From Bacteroidales bacterium UBA6828 (GTDB lineage Bacteria; Bacteroidota; Bacteroidia; Bacteroidales; Paludibacteraceae): a DNA stretch of 11,056 nt. Below are positions 1-6,246 of the stretch, piece by piece (the stretch's first letter is position 1; each line of letters starts with the position of its first letter). A program made the position numbers and the translations under genes. The notes below the pieces were generated by a model. It had not been told where the DNA came from. It was given only the letters and a program-made list of their open reading frames with translations, and searched no databases. The DNA is taken from the NCBI GenBank assembly GCA_002452095.1, contig DKEG01000060.1, positions 1 through 11,056 on the forward strand, written 5' to 3'.

Positions 1-88
1 CGATAATCACCCGATAATCACATAGACCTGACAGCACGAAGATACAGAAAATCGGAGCAGTGATTTTCCAAAAGACCAATAGAAAAAC

Positions 89-120
89 AGTGCCGTTTGC
101 GCAACTGCGCAAACGGCACT
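89..120 (-). terminator. Intrinsic terminator of the response regulator gene
   Basis: A perfect 14-bp inverted repeat, AGTGCCGTTTGCGC and its complement, encloses a 4-nt loop (103-106). Read on the minus strand, the stem is followed by G and then five T residues (87-83). The stem begins about 55 bp after the response regulator stop codon. The plus-strand side has no T-run, so this should act mainly on minus-strand transcription. It separates the response regulator from whatever lies to the left of the window. Confidence 0.88.
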
Positions 121-175
121 ATTCCACACGGGTAACACACAATGCGTACCCCCATCCTATCTTCAACAGCAGGGT

Positions 176-862
176 TTATTCAACAACCGCATCCACCAGT
201 TTGTAGCCCTTGCCGTGTACACCGAGGATACGATAACCGGTTCCCTCAAGGAAACGACGCAAATGGTTGATATACACAGACAGAGAACGCGAAGCAAAAT
301 AGTCGTCGGTTTTCCACAATGCAGCCAAAATAGCCTTACGTTCCACGAGATTATTCATATTGCGGCAAAGCATCAGCAGCAAATCGCTCTCACGCGAAGA
401 CATGTGCTGTCCGTCGAATGTCTGATGAACAGAATCGAACTTTTTACCTGCAATCTCAAAGGTCGTCGTAGAGTTATCCGTACCAGCCATATATCGGCGC
501 AGAATAGCCTGAATACGATAAATGAGTACATCCATACTAAACGGTTTGGTAACATAGTCATCACAACCGAGTTCAAACGCACGAAGCATATCCTCTCTTG
601 CAGAGCGGGAAGTGAGTATGACAACCGGCAGTTGTTTACCCGACTTGCGCAAGTAGGAAAGTACCTCGAACCCGTCCAAAGTAGGCAGGTTAAGATCTAA
701 AAGGCAGAGGTCGAAATGCGCATTCTGCACGGCATTCAGCGCATCTTGTCCGTCAGCCACAGCGACTACATTGTAATCACGACTCTTCAAGTAGTCCGAA
801 AGAACGGTACTCAAATTAATGTCGTTGTCACAAATCAAAATGTTTACTTTAGAGGTCAGCAT
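176..862 (-). CDS. OmpR/RprY-type two-component response regulator
   Basis: This 228-residue protein is a phosphorylation-controlled transcription factor with the standard two-domain layout. The receiver domain (about 6-120) has the expected phosphoacceptor Asp56 (LLDLNLP), Thr84 (ILTSRS) and Lys106 (TKPF). The C-terminal winged-helix domain (about 133-225) carries SSRESDLLLMLCRN, the SLSVYINHLRRFL recognition-helix region and the terminal GVHGKGYKLV hairpin typical of the OmpR family. The overall pattern resembles RprY of Bacteroides. The acidic cluster is C-D-N-D (11-14), so Asn13 stands where most receivers have a metal-binding Asp; Asp12 and Asp14 are retained. No histidine kinase is adjacent: a terminator follows within 90 bp and the upstream neighbour is the divergent asparaginase gene. 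The start at 860-862 gives a normal N-terminus leading directly into the first beta strand. The partner kinase and target genes cannot be told from this window. Confidence 0.93.
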   Translation of the reverse strand: MLTSKVNILICDNDINLSTVLSDYLKSRDYNVVAVADGQDALNAVQNAHFDLCLLDLNLPTLDGFEVLSYLRKSGKQLPVVILTSRSAREDMLRAFELGCDDYVTKPFSMDVLIYRIQAILRRYMAGTDNSTTTFEIAGKKFDSVHQTFDGQHMSSRESDLLLMLCRNMNNLVERKAILAALWKTDDYFASRSLSVYINHLRRFLEGTGYRILGVHGKGYKLVDAVVE

Positions 863-904
863 ATTATAAAAATTAAAGGTTTAACATCACTTAAAAGTTC
901 GCAA

Positions 905-948
905 CAAACATTATGCCAAATTATACACAAATAAAAAGAAACTACAAA
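905..948 (-). promoter_or_regulatory. Candidate promoter of the response regulator gene (weak)
   Basis: On the minus strand a TTTG (complement of 945-948) is separated by 19 bp from TATAATTTG (complement of 917-925). This resembles the Bacteroidota -33/-7 pair but has one extra base in the -7 element. A second similar element, TAATGTTTG, lies at the complement of 905-913. Neither is an exact consensus match, so which one is used, if either, is uncertain. The implied leader is roughly 35 to 50 nt. Confidence 0.35.
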
Positions 949-960
949 AAGAGTTGTTTA

Positions 961-992
961 TTTGTATATTTCGCGGAAATAGTGTACCTTTG
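961..992 (+). promoter_or_regulatory. Promoter of the asparaginase gene (Bacteroidota consensus)
   Basis: TTTG at 961-964 and TACCTTTG at 985-992 are separated by 20 bp. Both match the known Bacteroidota consensus for the primary sigma factor (TTTG, spacer of about 19-21, TAnnTTTG). Transcription would begin near 997-1000, which leaves a leader of about 25 nt before ATG 1024. This placement argues against any asparaginase start codon upstream of 1000. Confidence 0.75.
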
Positions 993-1023
993 CAATGCGC
1001 AATGTAACAGCGTAATGGGATTT

Positions 1024-2088
1024 ATGAGTAAAGTACTGCTTATTTTTACGGGTGGCACCATTTCGATGGTGCGCGACAAGGCTACGGGTGCGCTATATCC
1101 TGCGGATACAGAGACTTTCAAAGCCTTTATGCCCGAACTGTTCTCCGGCGATATAAATATAGAGATGGAGTCTTTCGACCCGCTGCTTGACTCATCGGAT
1201 GTCAATCCCGACAATTGGGCAAAAATGGCACATTTGGTCTATGACCACTACGACCGGTATGACGGATTTGTCATTCTGCACGGTACGGACACAATGTCTT
1301 ATTCGGCATCCGCCTTGTCGTTTATGCTGGAGAACCTGAGCAAGCCCGTGGTATTCACCGGCAGCCAGTTGCCCGTAGGGCTATTGCGCTCGGACGCCAA
1401 AGAGAACCTGCTGACCGCCATCGAGATAGCCGCAGCCAAGGACGAATACGGCAACCCGATAGTGCCGGAAGTAACGATATTCTTTGAGGACAGGCTTTTC
1501 CGCGGCAACCGAACCACCAAACGCAATGCGGAGCACTTCTCGGCATTCAACTCGTACAACTACCCCCCACTCGCCAAAGCAGGCGTACATATCACCTACC
1601 AGCCGCACCTCATCCACTACAACGATCCGAGCCAGCCGCTCCGCCTGCGTGTGAAGACGGACCAGAATGTAGGCGTACTGAAACTGTTTCCCGGCATACA
1701 AGAGCCGATTGTACACCAAGTGCTGACCACCCCCGGTCTGCGCGGGTTGGCATTGGAGACATTCGGTGCGGGCAATGCCCCGTCGTCGGAGTGGCTGTAC
1801 CGCCAGTTGCGCGATGCTGTGAACCGCGGTATCATCATTGTCAACAAGACCCAGTGCAATACGGGGTCGGTGGAGATGGGGCGCTATGCCGTCTCAATGA
1901 ACCTGCTCAAAGCGGGTGTTATCTCGGGCTACGACATCACCACCGAGGCATTGCTCACCAAGATGATGTACCTGCTCGGCGAGAACCCGGACGACATCGA
2001 TACCGTCAAAAAACTGCTCCAGAAGAGCCTATGCGGGGAGTTGACCATTCCTGCCGCAGGCAATACCGAGAGCGTGCTGGAACCCTGA
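1024..2088 (+). CDS. ansA: Type I L-asparaginase
   Basis: The enzyme hydrolyses L-asparagine to aspartate and ammonia. The 354-residue protein begins MSKVLLIFTGGTISM. It contains the two signature threonines, Thr12 in FTGGTI and Thr88 in HGTDTM with the following Asp89. It also has the substrate-binding DSSD segment (56-59), the GSQLP loop (113-117) and a lysine in RGNRTTKRN (Lys166) at the position of the catalytic Lys of the family. The length fits type I enzymes, and the absence of a signal peptide indicates a cytoplasmic protein, unlike the periplasmic type II. The reading frame is open upstream to ATG 913, but that extension crosses the predicted promoter. ATG 1015 in the same frame is a possible alternative that would add three residues. 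The gene is divergent from the response regulator and is separated from pepD by 249 bp, so it is probably transcribed alone. Confidence 0.95.
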   Translation: MSKVLLIFTGGTISMVRDKATGALYPADTETFKAFMPELFSGDINIEMESFDPLLDSSDVNPDNWAKMAHLVYDHYDRYDGFVILHGTDTMSYSASALSFMLENLSKPVVFTGSQLPVGLLRSDAKENLLTAIEIAAAKDEYGNPIVPEVTIFFEDRLFRGNRTTKRNAEHFSAFNSYNYPPLAKAGVHITYQPHLIHYNDPSQPLRLRVKTDQNVGVLKLFPGIQEPIVHQVLTTPGLRGLALETFGAGNAPSSEWLYRQLRDAVNRGIIIVNKTQCNTGSVEMGRYAVSMNLLKAGVISGYDITTEALLTKMMYLLGENPDDIDTVKKLLQKSLCGELTIPAAGNTESVLEP

Positions 2089-2194
2089 TGTATCCGTCAA
2101 TAACTTATTGTATAATCCTCCATTAAAGCCCACTAAAAATATCTATTAATTATCGTTAATTACTCATTAATTCCTTTCGGGCAAAACGGCATCG

Positions 2195-2209
2195 AAAAAT
2201 AGAACATTT
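2195..2209 (+). repeat. 15-bp direct repeat, copy 1
   Basis: The sequence AAAAATAGAACATTT occurs here and again at 2290-2304. Here it continues as TTG, while the second copy continues as G. The second copy sits where the pepD promoter's -7 element is expected. The repeat may therefore be a duplicated promoter segment or a regulator-binding site. Confidence 0.7.
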
Positions 2210-2241
2210 TGCACCGTGGCAGGCAAGGTGAAAAGTAAGGA

Positions 2242-2268
2242 GGATGAGCATAGGATGAGCATAGGATA
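2242..2268 (+). repeat. 11-bp tandem repeat, about 2.5 copies
   Basis: GGATGAGCATA is present at 2242-2252 and exactly again at 2253-2263, followed by a partial third unit GGATA (2264-2268). The unit length of 11 bp is close to one helical turn, so repeated protein binding is conceivable. Slippage during replication is the simpler explanation. Confidence 0.8.
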
Positions 2269-2275
2269 GGCTGCC

Positions 2276-2305
2276 TTTGTTTTGGGTATAAAAATAGAAC
2301 ATTTG
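2276..2305 (+). promoter_or_regulatory. Candidate pepD promoter
   Basis: TTTG at 2276-2279 is followed after 18 bp by AACATTTG (2298-2305), which differs from TAnnTTTG by one base. The start of transcription would be near 2311, leaving a leader of about 26 nt before the pepD ATG. The -7 element lies inside the second copy of the 15-bp repeat (2290-2304). Confidence 0.4.
2290..2304 (+). repeat. 15-bp direct repeat, copy 2
   Basis: This is identical to 2195-2209 (AAAAATAGAACATTT) and lies 95 bp downstream of it. It overlaps the candidate -7 element of pepD. Confidence 0.7.
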
Positions 2306-2337
2306 TCAAATATACAGATTAAACAAAACCAACGAAT

Positions 2338-3783
2338 ATGAAAAATCTTGAACCAAAGAGTTTGTGGAACAATTTCTACAAACTTACACAGATTCCCCGC
2401 CCCAGCGGCAAAAAGAAAGAAATCTCCGAGTTCATCGCCAACTACGGACGCAGTCTCGGTTTGGAGACCATCGTGGACGAGATTGGCAACGTGCTGATCC
2501 GCAAGCCTGCCAGCGAGGGCAAAGAAACCCATCCCGGGGTTATCCTGCAAGGGCATCTGGATATGGTGCCACAGAAAAACTCGGACAAAGTGTTCGATTT
2601 TGAGAAAGACCCCATAGAAGCCTATGTGGAAGACAACGGCGAATGGGTTACCGCCAACGGTACCACTCTGGGGGCGGACAACGGCATCGGTGTGGCCACG
2701 GCTATGGCAATCCTTGCCGACAAGAGCGTGGCGCACCCACCCTTGGAAGCACTCTTCACCGTGGACGAAGAGACGGGTATGTACGGTGCATTCGCCCTCG
2801 AAGGCGGTGTATTGAAAGGCAAAACGCTGATTAACCTTGATTCGGAGAGCGAAGGCGAACTCTATGTCGGCTGTGCCGGCGGTGTGGACACCACGGCGAC
2901 TTTCGACTTCGAACCCGTAGAAACCGAAGAGGGCGACATCGCGTTGCGTGTTGCGCTGCGCGGTTGCAAAGGCGGGCACTCGGGCTGCGACATCAATATG
3001 CAGCGTGCCAATGCCATCAAACTGCTGTTCCGTTTCCTGAAAGACGCTGTGGCTAACTATGAAGCGCGTCTGGCGTATGTAGAGGGCGGCAGTCTGCGCA
3101 ACGCCATCCCTCGCGAAGCAAGTGCGCTCATCACCATCCCAGCCGAGAACAAAGACGACGTACTTGATTTGATAGCCGATTATGAAGACCTCTTTATCCG
3201 CGAATACGATGGTGTAGAGGACAATATCTCGCTGACCGCCGAAGAGGTGGAGTGTCCGAAAGTGGAACTGCCCGAAGACGTTCAGGATTTCCTCATTCAT
3301 GCCATCACCATCGTACCGCACGGCGTATATCGTATGATTCCCGAAATGCCCGATGTGGTCGAGACCAGCAACAATCTCGCTATGATTGAGACGCAAGGCA
3401 AACAGATACTCGTTTACTGCCTCACCCGCTCGTCGGTGGAGTCGCGCAAAGAGGAACTGCAGTCGGTTATCGATTCTGCGTTCTCGCTGGCAGGTGCCAA
3501 GGTGGAGTTCTCGGGTTCGTATCCCGGCTGGAAACCCAATCTGCACAGCCATATCCTTGAGGTAATGAAAGACATTTATAAAAAGGAGTTCAACCAAGAG
3601 GCGCGGGTTATCACCATCCATGCGGGTTTGGAGTGCGGTATTATCGGACGCAACTACCCGGGTATGGACATGATTTCCTTCGGTCCTACTATTGAGCATC
3701 CCCACTCCCCCGATGAGCGTGTGAACATCAAGACCGTACAGAAATTCTACCAATTCCTGCTTGCTACACTGAAAGCATTATAA
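2338..3783 (+). CDS. pepD: Aminoacyl-histidine / cytosol non-specific dipeptidase (M20 family)
   Basis: This zinc dipeptidase of the PepD type (EC 3.4.13.18 family) releases amino acids from a broad range of dipeptides in the cytoplasm. The 481-residue length is normal for the family. The metal-site motifs are all present: His73 and Asp75 in GHLDMVPQ, Asp114 in GADNGIG, Glu144-Glu145 in DEETGMYGA (Glu144 as general base), Asp168 in NLDSE and His456 in EHPHSPDE. A central lid or dimerisation domain (about 190-390) includes the conserved GCKGGHSG segment. There is no signal peptide. ATG 2338 gives the standard N-terminus (LEPKSLWNNFYKLTQIPRPSGKK). The gene has its own candidate promoter and is followed 14 bp after its stop by a strong hairpin, beyond which lies the membrane regulator. 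With the upstream asparaginase it suggests peptide and amino acid use. No frameshift or missing residue is seen. Confidence 0.96.
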   Translation: MKNLEPKSLWNNFYKLTQIPRPSGKKKEISEFIANYGRSLGLETIVDEIGNVLIRKPASEGKETHPGVILQGHLDMVPQKNSDKVFDFEKDPIEAYVEDNGEWVTANGTTLGADNGIGVATAMAILADKSVAHPPLEALFTVDEETGMYGAFALEGGVLKGKTLINLDSESEGELYVGCAGGVDTTATFDFEPVETEEGDIALRVALRGCKGGHSGCDINMQRANAIKLLFRFLKDAVANYEARLAYVEGGSLRNAIPREASALITIPAENKDDVLDLIADYEDLFIREYDGVEDNISLTAEEVECPKVELPEDVQDFLIHAITIVPHGVYRMIPEMPDVVETSNNLAMIETQGKQILVYCLTRSSVESRKEELQSVIDSAFSLAGAKVEFSGSYPGWKPNLHSHILEVMKDIYKKEFNQEARVITIHAGLECGIIGRNYPGMDMISFGPTIEHPHSPDERVNIKTVQKFYQFLLATLKAL

Positions 3784-3796
3784 AAACGCTACTGAT

Positions 3797-3839
3797 TGCA
3801 AAAGACTGCTTAACAGGTTTTGCTAAGCAGTCTTTTGCA
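3797..3839 (+). terminator. Long hairpin between pepD and the membrane regulator
   Basis: The arms TGCAAAAGACTGCTTA (3797-3812) and its exact complement (3824-3839) form a 16-bp stem with an 11-nt loop (3813-3823). The T-rich run CTTTT is inside the distal arm rather than after it, and no T-run follows the stem. It ends only 13 bp before the regulator's ATG at 3853. It may terminate pepD, limit read-through into the regulator, or fold in the regulator's leader. I cannot separate these from sequence. Confidence 0.65.
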
Positions 3840-3852
3840 GTACACATCTGCG

Positions 3853-5004
3853 ATGTTCGGCACACTATCCAATACCCATACCGTCACAATGGGGCTTTTC
3901 TTCCTGAATATGGTTCTGGAAGCAGTGGCGGCATATCTTGTTTTTGTCGAACATAAACGCCAAAGCGACCGTTCACGCCTGTTCATCGCTTTTTTCTTTC
4001 TTACCTCGTCCATCGCCTCGCTGGGAGAGATAGTCATCGCCCTGTGCGCCCCCGAGTATGCAGGCGGTTTTCTGCTGATGGATCCGATGATTATTCTCTT
4101 CGGATTCTTGATTTTCTTTCTGCTATGGCTCTACCCGATAGAGATGCTGCGCCCCGGCTGGATAGACTGGCGGCGCGGGTTGCTGCTACTGTCTCCATGG
4201 CTGGTTTTTATGGCGGCATTGCTGATGCTGCACCATCTTGACATACGCCCGCTTTATACCATCAATGACATCGTTACCTATATCCGCGAACCGAATGTAT
4301 GGCTGCGCATTGTACTGACCTTTATCTTTATTCCTTATGGTATATGGCTTCTGCTGATGCAGCATAACTGGCGGAACAGCAATGCCCCGTTGGAGTGGGT
4401 ACGGGCAGTAGTGGTCATTACGCTGTGTATGACCATTACCTATTTTGCCAGCCGCGGGTTGCGTCTTTTCTGGGCAAATATTGCACACGAAGCATTGTAT
4501 ATCGGTCTGACCCTCTTGATTTTATACATCGAGTTGGTAGTGCGTCTGAACGTACTGCGCCCCACTCCTACGGAAGAATCGGATTACCTGCCGCCCGTAG
4601 TAACGTTGGAACTGCCGGAGGAGACACAGCCATCGGAAGAACCGGAACAAAAGTCAGACGTTATTACAGAGGTCTCGCAGCGCATACAAATGGCGTTGGA
4701 CAATCCCGATATATGGCAGAACCCTGACCTGACACAAGACGACTTGATACGTATGGTGCGCACCAACCGACGGTATCTGCAATTAGGCATCAAGCAGTTG
4801 GGATATGACAGTTACCCCGATATGATCAACCGCCGCCGCGTGGCATATATACAGGAGCAACTGCATAGCAATCCCGCCCAAAACCTACAGAATCTGTTCT
4901 ATGACGCAGGGTATCGCTCCCGCACCAGTGCGTGGCGCAATTTCACCGCCATCGCCGGTTGTTCGCCTATGGAATACTGCGAAAGCACACGGGTAGAACA
5001 GTAA
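3853..5004 (+). CDS. Seven-helix membrane protein with C-terminal AraC-type DNA-binding domain
   Basis: This 383-residue protein appears to be a one-component membrane transcription regulator. Hydrophobic segments lie at about 12-32, 43-63, 74-94, 108-128, 149-169, 182-200 and 212-232. Positively charged loops (KRQSDRSR at 36-43, the WRR after helix 3, RLNVLRP after helix 7) predict an outside N-terminus and a cytoplasmic C-terminus. A charged linker (about 238-275, rich in Glu and Pro) leads to two helix-turn-helix units (about 293-376). The second ends in NLFYDAGYRSRTSAWRNF and the GCSPMEY signature of AraC proteins. The frame is open upstream to a TTG at 3820, but that codon lies inside the hairpin, so ATG 3853 is chosen. 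ATG 3889 is another possibility but would cut into helix 1. No promoter is evident between the hairpin and the start. The ligand and regulated genes are unknown; the convergent operon or pepD are only positional candidates. Confidence 0.85.
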   Translation: MFGTLSNTHTVTMGLFFLNMVLEAVAAYLVFVEHKRQSDRSRLFIAFFFLTSSIASLGEIVIALCAPEYAGGFLLMDPMIILFGFLIFFLLWLYPIEMLRPGWIDWRRGLLLLSPWLVFMAALLMLHHLDIRPLYTINDIVTYIREPNVWLRIVLTFIFIPYGIWLLLMQHNWRNSNAPLEWVRAVVVITLCMTITYFASRGLRLFWANIAHEALYIGLTLLILYIELVVRLNVLRPTPTEESDYLPPVVTLELPEETQPSEEPEQKSDVITEVSQRIQMALDNPDIWQNPDLTQDDLIRMVRTNRRYLQLGIKQLGYDSYPDMINRRRVAYIQEQLHSNPAQNLQNLFYDAGYRSRTSAWRNFTAIAGCSPMEYCESTRVEQ

Positions 5005-5009
5005 CCCAC

Positions 5010-5047
5010 AAAAAAAACGCACACCCGAGCAATGTCAGGTGTGCGTT
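5010..5047 (-). terminator. Intrinsic terminator of the minus-strand operon
   Basis: AACGCACACC (5016-5025) pairs exactly with 5038-5047 around a 12-nt loop. On the minus strand the stem is followed by a T-run (complement of 5010-5015). It begins 18 bp after the stop of the WG-repeat gene. The plus-strand regulator stops at 5004, only 11 bp before the stem, so the hairpin may also slow plus-strand transcription, but no T-run follows on that side. Confidence 0.88.
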
Positions 5048-5065
5048 GTCATTATATGCGATAAA

Positions 5066-6211
5066 TCACAGGTTGCGTGAATCGAAATGCAGGGTCATCT
5101 CTATGAGTTGCTGCAATCGGGAACTCTCGTTATCCGTTTGACGCACAGGTGCATTATAATAACTGTTATAATCCTCTTTCCACGAATAGATGGTTTCACC
5201 TTTCACGTTGATATAACGATACGTCTGTTGCCGCGTCTCACTATCATACGATGTAACAAGTGCCAGACCATTATGAAATCCTGTTACCGGATTCTCGTTA
5301 TTCAACAGCGGAAATTGGATCGTACCTTTGGCATTGATAGACATCCACACACCGTTTTCGGATTGTTGTACAAAGGCATAGTCCTCAAAGAAAGGATACG
5401 CAACGTAATATACGAAATTAATTTTGGTATCGCCTTTACTGTTCAGGTAACCGCATTTCCCGTTTTGGGCAACAGGCAAAAGGTTGTTATCCACCATAGT
5501 ACCGAGACCATCATACACCGGCGCAATCAGCACTTTGCCTTTCTTGTCCAACACCCCCCATTTCTCACTCAACCTGTAAGCAGTCAAACCATCACCGACA
5601 TCTTTCAAATTATCGTACGTGGGTGGAATAATAAACTCGCCATTGTCATTGATTACGCCCTCTTTGTCGCCCAACTCAATGATAGCAAGACCATTACGGA
5701 ACGGCTCTGCATATTCATAGATCGGTTGTATTTTCCAATCACCCTTGCTATTAACATAACCGCACAAGCCGTCTTCCGTCTGCTGTGCGACAGCCAAACC
5801 ATTGTCGCCCATATTGCTTAATCCATAGAAAATCGGTTGGATAGCGTATTTGAATTTGGTATTCAGCATACCGTACAAATCGTCCACTTCCACGCAGGCG
5901 TACTTATAATAAAAACTCTGTGCATCATCAAAGTGCGGTGCGTTCTGCATTTTGCCTTTGGTATCAACAAAGAAGGTATTATCACCGCTTCCTACCCAAG
6001 CATAGCCGCAAGAGAAGCCTGTTGCCACATCATAGTCTGGAGCGATGGCAAATACCCCTTTTTCATTGATGTAACCATATTTTCCGTTTTCATTACTCAT
6101 CGCCGGCCACAATTCCGTTGAATCGTGCTCAGGCGTAAAACGCTCTTTGTCGCAGCCGGCAGATACCGCTGCAACGACTGCCAAAGCAGCCAAGAAAATG
6201 CTCTTTTTCAT
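5066..6211 (-). CDS. WG-repeat lipoprotein
   Basis: This 381-residue predicted lipoprotein has no assignable enzymatic role. The N-terminus is a lipoprotein signal: Lys2-Lys3, a hydrophobic stretch (4-18) and SAGC with Cys20 as the likely lipidated residue. The rest is built from about nine WG-type repeats, each with the pattern (K/L)xGxxNxKGxxxIxPxYD. They begin near residues 45, 79, 112, 149, 183, 217, 252, 288 and 331, spaced about 33-43 apart. The clearest are KWGVLDKKGKVLIAPVYD (217-234) and KEGVINDNGEFIIPPTYD (183-200). WG-repeat proteins are widespread in Bacteroidota and are thought to form beta-rich repeat folds, but their function is largely unknown. It is the last gene of the five-gene block, 35 bp after argS, with no clear promoter in the gap, and is followed by a strong terminator. 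Confidence 0.88.
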   Translation of the reverse strand: MKKSIFLAALAVVAAVSAGCDKERFTPEHDSTELWPAMSNENGKYGYINEKGVFAIAPDYDVATGFSCGYAWVGSGDNTFFVDTKGKMQNAPHFDDAQSFYYKYACVEVDDLYGMLNTKFKYAIQPIFYGLSNMGDNGLAVAQQTEDGLCGYVNSKGDWKIQPIYEYAEPFRNGLAIIELGDKEGVINDNGEFIIPPTYDNLKDVGDGLTAYRLSEKWGVLDKKGKVLIAPVYDGLGTMVDNNLLPVAQNGKCGYLNSKGDTKINFVYYVAYPFFEDYAFVQQSENGVWMSINAKGTIQFPLLNNENPVTGFHNGLALVTSYDSETRQQTYRYINVKGETIYSWKEDYNSYYNAPVRQTDNESSRLQQLIEMTLHFDSRNL

Positions 6212-6246
6212 AACACAAAAGGATTTAATTGTTTTATATTCAGTTT

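Larger units (their letters stand above)
2089..2337 (+). other. Intergenic region between ansA and pepD
   Basis: No credible gene is seen here. The left part (2100-2170) is AT-rich with several TTAAT/ATTAA runs. I see no convincing hairpin plus T-run to end ansA. The right part holds two copies of a 15-bp sequence, an 11-bp tandem repeat and a candidate pepD promoter, each listed separately. Confidence 0.6.

Noticed and set aside
1..21. Repeat of CGATAATCAC at the left edge (1-10 and 12-21)
   Set aside because: Two short copies at the window edge could be the end of something larger, but alone they are too little to interpret. I checked for a CRISPR-like array and saw no spacing pattern.
913..1023. 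Upstream extension of the asparaginase frame to ATG 913
   Set aside because: The added residues cross a consensus promoter and do not resemble a signal peptide or the asparaginase family N-terminus.
2136..2170. AT-rich TAATTA inverted repeats after ansA as a terminator
   Set aside because: The stem is only 6 bp of A-T pairs and no T-run follows, so it does not meet the standard of an intrinsic terminator.
2167..3753. A 528-codon open frame on the minus strand opposite pepD
   Set aside because: It lies wholly opposite a gene with all M20 catalytic residues, shows no recognisable domain, and is the kind of shadow frame expected from codon bias.
3820..3852. TTG start for the membrane AraC regulator
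   Set aside because: The codon lies inside the 16-bp stem-loop; ATG 3853 gives a full protein with helix 1 intact.
6212..6246. TCCTTTTG before the WG-repeat gene as a -7 promoter element
   Set aside because: It lies about 4 bp from the ATG, leaving no space for a transcription start and leader, and lacks the TA and a placed -33 element.
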